Source: Fidelibacterota bacterium 46_43
GTDB taxonomy: Bacteria > Fidelibacterota > Fidelibacteria > Fidelibacterales > Fidelibacteraceae
Reading direction: 5' to 3'
DNA length: 5,421 bases
Assembly (NCBI GenBank): GCA_001509335.1
Contig: LGGY01000043.1
Location: 1-5,421, forward strand
Part shown: positions 1-5,421 of the stretch, in pieces
Layout of the letters: each line of letters opens with the position of its first letter
How positions within the stretch are numbered: position 1 is the first letter of the stretch
The notes under the pieces: generated by a model
Told to the model about the DNA's origin: nothing
Databases searched by the model: none
The model's input: the letters and a program-made list of their open reading frames with translations, nothing else
Position numbers and translations under genes: made by a program

Positions 1-969
1 GGGAATCCCTTTGTAAATATCAAATCATCAGTCATAACCCGTGAACTATTGCGGAATAGTAATGATGCCCAGATTTCCCTGAGCGGCAAGCTGGAAGCGG
101 CAGTCATGAAGGAAATGGACTGTTACATCGGAGTCCGGGGAGCCCTGAATATTTCGGAAATGTCTGATGTGGCTGCAGACGATATGAAACGCTATGAACT
201 ATTATGGGGCTATCCCGTCCATAAAGAGATTCGCGTCCCCAAAACCCGCTGGGTGATACTCCGGTATCCCACACCTTCTATGGCCCAGCAGGCCGGTATG
301 AGTACGGAAGCTTTCGAGGATTTCTTTTTCAAGGTTTGTACCCTGGATTACTCAAAAATGTCCAAAGCCATGGATCCCCTGGTGGATTTGATCAACAAAA
401 CAGATAAAGTTCATATCGCGGGTAAAGACACGGATTTAACATTTTCCATCAAAGGATTTAACGGTATTAAATGCGATGGTGAAGCCAATATTCCGGATGG
501 TGAAGTTTTTACGGCACCGGTGAAGGAGAGTGTGAATGGTGTTATCCATTATAATACACCCACTCTGTATCAGGGAACGGTTTTTCAGGATATCCGCCTG
601 ACATTCAAAGACGGGAAAATTGTAGATTTTCAGGGAGATCATCCGGAAAAACTCAAAGCCATTTTTGACACGGATGAAGGTGCCCGGTATGTGGGAGAAT
701 TCGCCATCGGACTCAATCCCTGGATTACAGAGGGGATGCTGGATATTCTTTTTGATGAAAAAATTGCCGGATCCATCCATTTTACCCCCGGGGATACATA
801 CGAAGAAACCAATAACGGCAATAAAAGTGCCATCCACTGGGACCTTGTTTTGCGTCAAACTCCCGCACACGGTGGGGGAGAAATCTGGTTTGATGATGTT
901 TTAATCCGAAAAGACGGGCGCTTTGTGTTGCCGGAATTGGACGGATTGAATCCGGAAAAGTTGAAGTAG
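1..969 (+). CDS. M29-family metallo-aminopeptidase, 5'-truncated by window edge
   Basis: This is the C-terminal 322 residues of a leucyl-type aminopeptidase of peptidase family M29 (AmpS/PepS/AmpT type), a cytosolic two-metal enzyme that removes N-terminal amino acids from peptides. The frame is open from base 1 and ends at TAG 967-969. A TTG at 49 is only an internal codon, because the upstream codons continue as protein and no ribosome binding site precedes it. Numbering from base 1, the expected family residues are visible: Glu168 in DGEVFTAP, Glu233 in VGEFAIGLNP, His260 in GSIHFTPGD, Tyr267, and His279 with Asp281 in AIHWDLVL. The segment RYPTPSMAQQAGM is also typical. Members are about 360-410 residues, so roughly 45-85 N-terminal residues are missing. 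The Tyr-to-His loop looks shorter than in the thermophile enzymes I remember. The gene appears intact and functional. Its substrate preference cannot be read from sequence. Confidence 0.92.
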   Translation, partial: GNPFVNIKSSVITRELLRNSNDAQISLSGKLEAAVMKEMDCYIGVRGALNISEMSDVAADDMKRYELLWGYPVHKEIRVPKTRWVILRYPTPSMAQQAGMSTEAFEDFFFKVCTLDYSKMSKAMDPLVDLINKTDKVHIAGKDTDLTFSIKGFNGIKCDGEANIPDGEVFTAPVKESVNGVIHYNTPTLYQGTVFQDIRLTFKDGKIVDFQGDHPEKLKAIFDTDEGARYVGEFAIGLNPWITEGMLDILFDEKIAGSIHFTPGDTYEETNNGNKSAIHWDLVLRQTPAHGGGEIWFDDVLIRKDGRFVLPELDGLNPEKLK

Positions 970-973
970 GACG

Positions 974-1033
974 GGAAGAATGGAAGAGCCGAAGACTGGA
1001 AGAATGGATGATTGGGGGGATTGGAAGATTGGA
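974..1033 (+). repeat. Degenerate purine-rich short repeats
   Basis: Just after the peptidase stop codon, the 11-mer GGAAGAATGGA occurs at 974-984 and 998-1008, and as GGAAGATTGGA at 1023-1033, so the copies start about 24-25 bases apart. Further partial GAAGA and TGGA units lie between them. The + strand is almost free of C here. It looks like a decaying intergenic minisatellite. No coding or RNA function is evident. Confidence 0.55.
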
Positions 1034-1044
1034 AACCGGCAGAA

Positions 1045-1061
1045 AACGGTTTAAAACCGTT
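1045..1061. repeat. 17-bp perfect palindrome (AACGGTTT-A-AAACCGTT)
   Basis: Two 8-base arms are exact reverse complements around a single central A. As RNA it would fold only as a 6-bp stem with a 5-base loop, and no T-tract follows, so it is a poor intrinsic terminator. It could be a protein-binding site or part of the surrounding repeat cluster. The symmetry is certain but the function is unknown. Confidence 0.5.
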
Positions 1062-1070
1062 CCTTGCTAG

Positions 1071-1091
1071 AATTCAGCATTCAGAATTCAT
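1071..1091 (+). repeat. Three tandem heptamers of AATTCAG type
   Basis: The units AATTCAG, CATTCAG and AATTCAT follow one another directly, each differing from the consensus by at most one base, and two GAATTC sites bracket the centre (1070-1075 and 1084-1089). Short heptamer arrays of this kind occur between genes in several bacterial groups. Together with the purine repeats upstream this makes the gap a small repeat cluster. Confidence 0.5.
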
Positions 1092-1118
1092 TTGATTAAT
1101 TTATAAAAATACTATAAA
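1092..1118 (+). promoter_or_regulatory. Possible promoter of the decayed lipoprotein gene
   Basis: TTGATT at 1092-1097 and TATAAA at 1113-1118 are separated by 15 bases and could be weak -35 and -10 elements. Transcription would then start near 1125, just upstream of the ribosome binding site at 1132. A perfect TATAAT at 1125-1130 is also present, but it abuts the ribosome binding site so closely that a transcript from it would lack that site. In such AT-rich DNA both matches may be chance. Confidence 0.25.
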
Positions 1119-1131
1119 TATACTTATAATC

Positions 1132-1136
1132 AGGAG
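1132..1136 (+). promoter_or_regulatory. Ribosome binding site AGGAG pointing to an ATA codon
   Basis: AGGAG is followed after 5 bases (1137-1141) by ATA AAA ATA CAT at 1142, exactly where an ATG would be expected. The next usable start, GTG at 1157, is 20 bases from the site, which is too far. This spacing fixes the ancestral start at 1142 and shows that the start codon has probably mutated from ATG to ATA. Confidence 0.65.
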
Positions 1137-1141
1137 TAATC

Positions 1142-1739
1142 ATAAAAATACATACCGTGTTCGCTTTAATCCTCCTGGCTTCAATCCTTTTGCTGATAGC
1201 CGGATGCTGGATTCCGGAAGATTTTGATGCACAGGTTTATGTAAATAAAGAGGGGAGTTACCGGTTTATATATGAGGGGAAACTAGCGAAAGTTATGGCA
1301 CTATCGTTGAAAAAAGAAGGAAAAATAGGGAAAAGAAAGAGAATGAGCTTAAAAGGATGTTGAAAAACTGAAGGAACTGGATGGATTTCAGTCGGTAAAA
1401 TATGTGGGAAAGGAACGGTATAACGTTTCCATTGATCATAAAGATAAAGCAGGTAAATCCTATCATTTTCTCACCAAAGATCTTCGGATTTTATCCCTCA
1501 GCTATAAGGACGACGGAACGTTACACATTCACGTGATTAGTCCGGGTGAGAGTGATGTTGAGCAATGACAGGCTCTTGATGTTATAATTAAAGGACAGCT
1601 GAAAGTCTTTGTTCATCAATCCCTGAAGATCCTTGAACAAAATGCTAAACAGAAGCCGAAGCATTCCGGTTCTTTCACTGAATATCAATGGGATATCAAA
1701 AAACCGGATGCTGAACCATTGATTATTCTTAAATATTAA
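1142..1739 (+). pseudogene. Decayed lipoprotein gene (lost start, frameshift, internal stop)
   Basis: The remains encode a small cell-envelope lipoprotein. From ATA 1142, in the position of the original start, the frame gives a lysine/histidine n-region, a hydrophobic core and a lipobox IAGC with the lipidated Cys22 at 1205-1207, then WIPEDFDAQVYVNKEGSYRF. This frame ends at TGA 1361-1363. The reading continues one base over from 1353 (KDVEKLKELDGFQSVKYVG), hits TGA at 1566-1568, then resumes to TAA 1737-1739 with QWDIKKPDAEP near the end. Removing one A from the run 1351-1354 joins the first two parts. However, the third frame reads EKKENELK at 1330-1353, so two nearby indels are also possible. 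The parts assemble to about 198 codons. The CWIPEDF start and NKEGSYRFIYEG segment recall an uncharacterised lipoprotein family I cannot name. Starting at GTG 1157 would remove the charged part of the signal peptide, so a 68-residue gene there is not convincing. Confidence 0.8.
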
Positions 1740-1772
1740 TATTAATGTACAGTAAAAAAATTAATAATCAGC

Positions 1773-1802
1773 ATAAAATATAATTATAATATAAAATATA
1801 AT
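1773..1802 (+). repeat. Partial tandem repeat of an 18-mer
   Basis: The 12-mer ATAAAATATAAT occurs at 1773-1784 and again at 1791-1802, with TATAAT between them, so an 18-base unit is present about 1.7 times. It is entirely A and T. It may arise from slippage or act as an upstream AT element. No function can be assigned. Confidence 0.45.
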
Positions 1803-1866
1803 GATATCCAAATAATAAGGTTATATACAATTTCGGTTCATCAGTTTGTGATGATTCTGTTATATC

Positions 1867-1882
1867 CGTGAGCTATATCACA
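1867..1882. promoter_or_regulatory. Candidate CRP/FNR-family binding site
   Basis: CGTGAGCTATATCACA contains GTGA-N6-TCAC and matches the CRP consensus TGTGA-N6-TCACA at nine of ten defined positions. Its centre is 1874.5. A weak -10-like TAATAT at 1905-1910 would start transcription near 1916, which would put the site at about -41.5, the class II activator position. The implied leader to the start codon at 2100 is about 184 bases. The match is seen directly. The regulator, the promoter and any effect are inferred. Confidence 0.35.
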
Positions 1883-2087
1883 GGAGATTTTTTATTTAAA
1901 AAAATAATATTTTATCTTGTAATAAGTGTAAATTTATTTTAAACTAATTCAAATATTTATGTACTCATAGAAAGGGTTAAAAATGTTTCGATTAATAAAT
2001 ATATTTATTAGTAACATAATAATTATATTTTTGGTTGATTTAACTTTTATGAAAAAGATATGGTTTATGTGATTTAATGGTAATTGT

Positions 2088-2093
2088 AAGGAG
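2088..2093 (+). promoter_or_regulatory. Ribosome binding site of the T9SS gene
   Basis: AAGGAG lies six bases upstream of ATG 2100, ideal spacing. It confirms that start over any later internal ATG, and the protein from it begins with a clean signal peptide. Confidence 0.85.
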
Positions 2094-2099
2094 AAACCC

Positions 2100-5000
2100 A
2101 TGAAAAAATTGTTTATGTTTATGCTTTTTCTAGGTATTGCCGGCGGGTTGACAGCACAAACAGTTGATACGGTGATGGTAAATACCATTGCTGATCTCCG
2201 GCTCCTTCCTGAGGGGACGGCGGCAGTTTATACCGGCCAAGCCCGGATTACTTATGCTCAGGAATTCAGGAATCAGAAATATATCCAGGATGAAACGGCA
2301 GGAATTATAATTGATGATGTCAATTATCATATCAAAACACCCTTTATCCGGGGTGATGGGATAACCCTGCTCAGGGGATCAACAAACGAATATGGAAATA
2401 TGCTTCAGTTTGTGCCCGATTGGGATGCATTACAGACGGAACCTCTCTGGATTGAACCCCAGGTTATCACTGTAAATGAATTATCTTCCAATTTTGATGC
2501 TTACGAAGCAGAACTGGTGACACTGGAAAATGTTACCTTTGAGGGAGCTGACGGATCTGTAGTATTTGAGAATGGGATGGTCTACAATATCATGGATGAA
2601 AATGGAGTTGTCATTCCATTCAGAACCAGTTTTTATGATGTGGATTATATTGGTACGGTCATCCCGACAGAACCGGTTAATATTACCGGCCTGCCGAATG
2701 CCCGGGCTGAGGGGAATTATATTACCGCCCGGGATCGGGCGGATATTGTTCCTGCCGGAGAGGACCCGGGAGGCGAGACGTATGCCGTTACCTTTAATAT
2801 GACACTGGAAAACGCAGAAGGCTTTGATCCGGATACTGTAAATTTTTTCATAACTGGCGATTATATCGGCTGGGCTGAACCGGGAACACAGCCGGACAAG
2901 CAGCTGATGACTCAAATTGAAGGAACGTGGATGTGGACGATTACGCTTGAGCTTGCTGCAAGTACTTATGAATACAAATATTTTCAGAATCCCGGCTGGG
3001 AAGGCGGGGAATGGGATGGTGGTGCAAACCGTCAAGTTAGTGTCAGCGGTCCCATGATCGTCGACGATATCTGGGGCGATGAACCGGGATACCCGGGAAT
3101 TGAAGAAGAATGGACGATCCAACTGGCGGTTTCCAGAGACCTGTATCAGGATACGGATAATTATCTGGGTGTTGCGGACGGTGCCACTAATGGTTTTGAC
3201 AGCGGTCTGGATGAAGTGAAAGCTCCGGCTCCTCCCGGAATCAGCATTTCTCTTTATTTTCCCCGTCCGGAATGGGAGCATCCTCTCAGCGATTACTTTG
3301 CCAGAGATATCCGCCCCTCCGGTCTCACAGGCTCTATTCAAACCTGGTATTTTGAAGTACTGTCCACAGATGCCGGTACAGTCGATATTCAATTTGATTT
3401 TACGGAGGTCCCGGATATCCCGGTCCTTCTTGAGGATATGAATCAGGGTACAATACAGGCACTCACAACCGGTGATATCTATACATTTTCCATTGATGCA
3501 AATTCACCCCATCCCTTTACTGTGAGTGTTGGTGATACATCCGTGCCGGTTTTAACATTAGGCGATTCCTTCCATGGACCTGCCATACTTATCGCCGGTG
3601 ATCCGTACAGTCTGGACTGGGAGGTTACAGGTAATTTTGAAGTGGATTCGGTGAAACTGCAATTGTCAACAGACTATGGCGTGACCTTTGAAACCATGGC
3701 TGAACTGGGTGCACAGAGCCATGTAGAAGAACTCATGCCTGAAATTGAAACAAATGTTCTAAATGGATGTGTGATAAAAATAATCGTTAAGGATGTAAAC
3801 GGTGACATCCTTGAAGGACAAAGTCACTATCCCCTTACCATTGCAAACCGAAGACTTGAGCATCCCTATACCAGCGGATGGCAACTCTGGGGCGTTCCTG
3901 CCATTCCGGATCATTCGGAAATCAGTGGCAATTTGGATGATGACTTCAATGATTACAGGGTACTCTACAACTATATCAATCATGGATATACCTTTTCGGA
4001 TGCATTGGTTGAATCGCAGGGATACTGGCTGGGTAAGATTGAAGAAGGAATGATTGATATTCAGGGGACGCCTGTTAAAGAGGATTACACAATCAGCCTG
4101 GCAGAAGGCTGGAATCTTGTGAGTAATCCTCTGTTGCTGAATGTTCGTATTGACAGTCTTTTGTTTACAAAGGATGCGGAAATTAAATCCTATGAAGACG
4201 CTGTAATAGAAGGCTGGGTAAACAGCGTGTATGGGTATGTGGATTCCGCAGGATATCAATTTCCTATGGATCTTTTTCCATGGTCTGGGTACTGGATCAG
4301 TGCCCTGATGCCGGATGTGGAAATGACATTTCCGATTCACAAAACCCCCGTAGTGGAACCAGATAAAAAGAGTTCAACAGAACCCATCGTTGCTTTTCTG
4401 GCAACAGCAGGTACAATCCGGCATGATATTCTTGCTATCGGAACACACGATGATGCTACAATCGATTTTGATGCCGCCCATGATGCTGTTACACCGCCTT
4501 TGCCACCAGGAAAAGAATATATTTCTCTCTATGTTCCCCGTCCGGATCTTGATCTGATTCTCGGCAACCATTTCTCGCGGGATATCCGAAGTTCCCTTTC
4601 TTCTGAGGATGAATACGAGGAATGGATCATCGAACTGGGAAGCAGTGAACCCGAAGTCCGGATTACCTGGGATCTGACAGCCATTCCTGAAAATATGGAA
4701 CTGGGTATTGATGTTCACGGTAATGGTATCTTTGAGGATATGCGGAAACTAGAATCTATTACCCTGAGACCGGATCAGCAGTTTACGGTCAGAATGGGGA
4801 CGCATGTTGTCGGACTTTCAAAATCTGAAATTCCAACGGATTTTATGTTGGGAAATAACTATCCCAATCCCTTTAATCCAACAACAACAATCAATTATGC
4901 TCTTCCCAATACAGGTCATGTGAGTCTTACAATCTTTAATCTTACAGGCCGGAAAATCCGTACACTCGTAAATGCAGAACAATCTGCCGGTTATAAATCC

Positions 5001-5114
5001 GTTATCTGGGACGGTAAAAATGATGCCGGAGAGATGGTCTCAACCGGAATCTACTTTTACCGGATGGTATCTGAAGGATTTAATCAAACAAAAAAAATGG
5101 TTTATATGAAATAA
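2100..5114 (+). CDS. Secreted multidomain protein with T9SS C-terminal sorting tail
   Basis: A complete 1004-residue exported protein, probably cell-surface or released. Residues 1-19/20 are a signal peptide (MKKLFMFMLF core, likely cut before Gln20 or Thr21). Residues about 22-218 resemble the OB-fold-like (DUF5689 or YhcR-type) region of FCB exoproteins, with YIQDETAGIIIDD at 61-73 and GLPNARAEGNYITARDRADI at 197-216. After a PAGEDPGGE linker, 228-327 look like a starch-binding-like (CBM20/48 or SusE/F-type) beta-sandwich: VTFNMTL, ITGDYIGW, YEYKYF. Residues 337-480 and 762-906 are two copies of an unnamed domain with SLY[FV]PRP and F[AS]RDIR. Between them are an Ig-like part (about 483-582) and a W-rich region with GYWLG, GWNLVSNP and WSGYWIS (593-747). 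Residues 911-1004 form the type IX sorting signal with a FlgD-like fold. No enzymatic motif is seen, so binding or adhesion is more likely than catalysis, but the ligand is unknown. It is transcribed alone and ends at the terminator at 5137. Confidence 0.93.
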   Translation: MKKLFMFMLFLGIAGGLTAQTVDTVMVNTIADLRLLPEGTAAVYTGQARITYAQEFRNQKYIQDETAGIIIDDVNYHIKTPFIRGDGITLLRGSTNEYGNMLQFVPDWDALQTEPLWIEPQVITVNELSSNFDAYEAELVTLENVTFEGADGSVVFENGMVYNIMDENGVVIPFRTSFYDVDYIGTVIPTEPVNITGLPNARAEGNYITARDRADIVPAGEDPGGETYAVTFNMTLENAEGFDPDTVNFFITGDYIGWAEPGTQPDKQLMTQIEGTWMWTITLELAASTYEYKYFQNPGWEGGEWDGGANRQVSVSGPMIVDDIWGDEPGYPGIEEEWTIQLAVSRDLYQDTDNYLGVADGATNGFDSGLDEVKAPAPPGISISLYFPRPEWEHPLSDYFARDIRPSGLTGSIQTWYFEVLSTDAGTVDIQFDFTEVPDIPVLLEDMNQGTIQALTTGDIYTFSIDANSPHPFTVSVGDTSVPVLTLGDSFHGPAILIAGDPYSLDWEVTGNFEVDSVKLQLSTDYGVTFETMAELGAQSHVEELMPEIETNVLNGCVIKIIVKDVNGDILEGQSHYPLTIANRRLEHPYTSGWQLWGVPAIPDHSEISGNLDDDFNDYRVLYNYINHGYTFSDALVESQGYWLGKIEEGMIDIQGTPVKEDYTISLAEGWNLVSNPLLLNVRIDSLLFTKDAEIKSYEDAVIEGWVNSVYGYVDSAGYQFPMDLFPWSGYWISALMPDVEMTFPIHKTPVVEPDKKSSTEPIVAFLATAGTIRHDILAIGTHDDATIDFDAAHDAVTPPLPPGKEYISLYVPRPDLDLILGNHFSRDIRSSLSSEDEYEEWIIELGSSEPEVRITWDLTAIPENMELGIDVHGNGIFEDMRKLESITLRPDQQFTVRMGTHVVGLSKSEIPTDFMLGNNYPNPFNPTTTINYALPNTGHVSLTIFNLTGRKIRTLVNAEQSAGYKSVIWDGKNDAGEMVSTGIYFYRMVSEGFNQTKKMVYMK
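3108..3539 (+). repeat. Unnamed domain, copy 1 (protein-level repeat)
   Basis: Codons 337-480 of the T9SS protein. Key features in order are LGVADGATNGFDSGLDE, APAPPG, SLYFPRPEW, FARDIRPS, a beta-rich stretch with WYFEV, DFTEVP, EDMNQGTI, and a closing FTVSVG. The pattern of a D/G-rich loop followed by PP.PPG is common in T9SS-exported proteins. The domain is probably a beta-sandwich, but that is inferred from strand-like alternation only. Confidence 0.7.
4383..4817 (+). repeat. Unnamed domain, copy 2 (protein-level repeat)
   Basis: Codons 762-906 repeat the order of copy 1: IGTHDDATIDFDAAHD, PPLPPG, SLYVPRPDL, FSRDIRSS, EWIIEL, DLTAIPENM, and a closing FTVRMG. The copies align end to end with small gaps but have diverged widely, so this is an old duplication or two separately acquired modules, not a recent DNA repeat. 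Confidence 0.7.
4830..5111 (+). other. T9SS C-terminal sorting domain
   Basis: Codons 911-1004 carry IPTDFMLGNNYPNPFNPTTT, then the FlgD-like strands VSLTIFNLTGRKIRTLV, VIWDGKNDAG and STGIYFYRM, and the basic end KKMVYMK. In FCB bacteria this tail directs outer-membrane passage by the type IX system and is usually cleaved or anchored to the surface. The PNPFNPTT signature is the strongest taxonomic marker in the window. Confidence 0.93.
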
Positions 5115-5136
5115 ATTTTTCAATTCTCTGACCCTT

Positions 5137-5186
5137 AAAATTCCCATCCGTCCCAATATTTTCAGATGTGGGCGGGTGGGGATTTT
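5137..5186 (+). terminator. Intrinsic terminator after the T9SS gene
   Basis: The 17-base arm 5137-5153 (AAAATTCCCATCCGTCC) pairs along its whole length with 5170-5186 (GGGCGGGTGGGGATTTT), using three G-U pairs, around a 16-base loop. A GC-rich core with an A-tract before it and TTTT ending the 3' arm gives a classic terminator that could also work on the opposite strand. It lies 22 bases after the TAA, so the T9SS gene is probably the last gene of its transcript. Confidence 0.78.
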
Positions 5187-5421
5187 ACTATTACAGGTAG
5201 AATTGAAGCTTTGATTTTATTCTATATAATGTTGACAAATAAGATCATGAGTAGTACATTTTTGTAGATAATCAGTAAGCATTCGGTGACCCCCGTTTTG
5301 CATTAAGGTATTTTTATGATTCATAGAGGATTATTCCAATTGATATGGGTGTGAACCGGCAGATGGATCCGGATAAACAACCGATATTTTCTAAAGCATT
5401 TATGTCGTAAGGATTATGTTC
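5187..5421. other. Intergenic tail of window, no supported gene
   Basis: After the terminator no frame has convincing coding character. A promoter candidate lies at 5232-5260. The longest start-to-stop reading worth noting is 22 codons from ATG 5345 (MGVNRQMDPDKQPIF...), which lacks a ribosome binding site at normal distance. An AAGGA at 5409-5413 precedes ATG 5416 by only two bases, so a gene could begin right at the edge, but this cannot be judged. Confidence 0.5.
5232..5260 (+). promoter_or_regulatory. Candidate sigma-70-like promoter
   Basis: TTGACA at 5232-5237 is a perfect -35 hexamer. After the ideal 17 bases comes TACATT at 5255-5260, four of six matches to TATAAT. The continuing TACATTTTTG also comes close to the Bacteroidetes-type TAnnTTTG element. 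Transcription would start near 5267 and run out of the window with a leader of 150 bases or more. It sits just past a terminator, where a new transcription unit would begin. Confidence 0.45.

Larger units (their letters stand above)
1740..2099. other. AT-rich intergenic region, no supported gene
   Basis: This 360-base gap separates the pseudogene from the T9SS gene and is extremely AT-rich. It holds an 18-base partial tandem repeat (1773-1802), a short hairpin TCATCA-GTTTG-TGATGA (1838-1854), a CRP-like palindrome (1867-1882), an A/T hairpin (about 1887-1905) and the ribosome binding site of the next gene. A 29-codon hydrophobic frame at 1983-2072 has an AAAGGG six bases upstream, but its composition is what AT-rich DNA gives by chance. 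The promoter of the 2100 gene must lie here. Confidence 0.6.

Noticed and set aside
1045..1061. Palindrome as a terminator of the peptidase gene
   Set aside because: The hairpin would have only a 6-bp stem, and no T-tract follows on either strand.
1157..1363. A 68-residue protein starting at GTG 1157
   Set aside because: It lacks the charged start of its own signal peptide, is 20 bases from the ribosome binding site, and ends at a frameshift beyond which the protein sequence continues. It is a fragment of the pseudogene.
1566..1568. TGA read as an amino acid (alternative genetic code)
   Set aside because: The peptidase and T9SS genes together have about 1,300 codons with no in-frame TGA and use TGG for Trp, so recoding is unlikely. 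The TGA fits the other signs of decay.
2026..2033. TATTTTTG as a Bacteroidetes-type -7 promoter element for the T9SS gene
   Set aside because: It fits TAnnTTTG, but no TTG-type -33 element is found about 19-21 bases upstream, and T-runs are frequent here.
1983..2072. A 29-codon hydrophobic ORF (MFRLINIFIS...) upstream of the T9SS gene, perhaps a leader peptide
   Set aside because: An AAAGGG lies six bases upstream, but Ile/Phe/Leu/Asn/Lys-rich peptides are what AT-rich DNA gives by chance, and there is no attenuator structure or conservation evidence.
1949..2188. A 79-residue minus-strand ORF
   Set aside because: It spans AT-rich spacer and the antisense of the T9SS signal peptide, and has no ribosome binding site or recognisable features.
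2481..3392. A 303-residue minus-strand ORF
   Set aside because: It lies wholly antisense to the well-supported T9SS gene, with low-complexity, biologically unconvincing sequence. Its length follows from codon bias on the + strand.
3759..4340. A 193-residue minus-strand ORF
   Set aside because: It is antisense to the W-rich region of the T9SS gene. The translation is rich in His, Cys and Arg without domain character.

Overview
The window looks like chromosomal DNA from the FCB superphylum, of the Marinimicrobia / Caldithrix / Cloacimonadota / KSB1 type. The main evidence is the large gene, which ends in a textbook type IX secretion (T9SS) C-terminal sorting tail with the motif NNYPNPFNPTTT, followed by a FlgD-like segment and a C-terminal KKMVYMK. 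Base composition is moderate in the genes and very AT-rich between them (1741-1800 has only 6 G or C in 60). The exact phylum cannot be fixed from this sequence alone. All recognisable genes lie on the + strand, and no RNA genes, CRISPR arrays or insertion sequences were seen.

Layout: (1) 1-969 is the 3' part of an M29-family metallo-aminopeptidase gene with the six expected metal-site and catalytic residues. Its 5' end is outside the window. (2) 970-1141 is a gap with degenerate purine-rich repeats, a short palindrome and heptamer repeats, leading into a ribosome binding site. (3) 1142-1739 is a decayed lipoprotein gene. The ribosome binding site and lipoprotein signal peptide are intact, but the start codon is ATA, the frame shifts near 1351, and an in-frame TGA interrupts the last third. 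(4) 1740-2099 is an AT-rich regulatory gap with a CRP/FNR-like palindrome. (5) 2100-5114 encodes a complete 1004-residue secreted, T9SS-sorted multidomain protein: signal peptide, OB-fold-like N-terminus, starch-binding-like beta-sandwich, two copies of an unnamed domain flanking an Ig-like and a GWNLVSNP-type region, and the sorting tail. (6) 5137-5186 is a strong hairpin terminator. (7) 5187-5421 has a plausible sigma-70-like promoter but no convincing gene before the window ends.

Nothing suggests that the three genes share a pathway. The wide gaps and the terminator indicate separate transcription units: a cytosolic peptidase, a dead lipoprotein gene and a surface or secreted protein. I do not see a new defence, mobile or biosynthetic system. 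The points most worth a second look are the pseudogene (three independent lesions), the duplicated unnamed domain, and the CRP-like site upstream of the T9SS gene.
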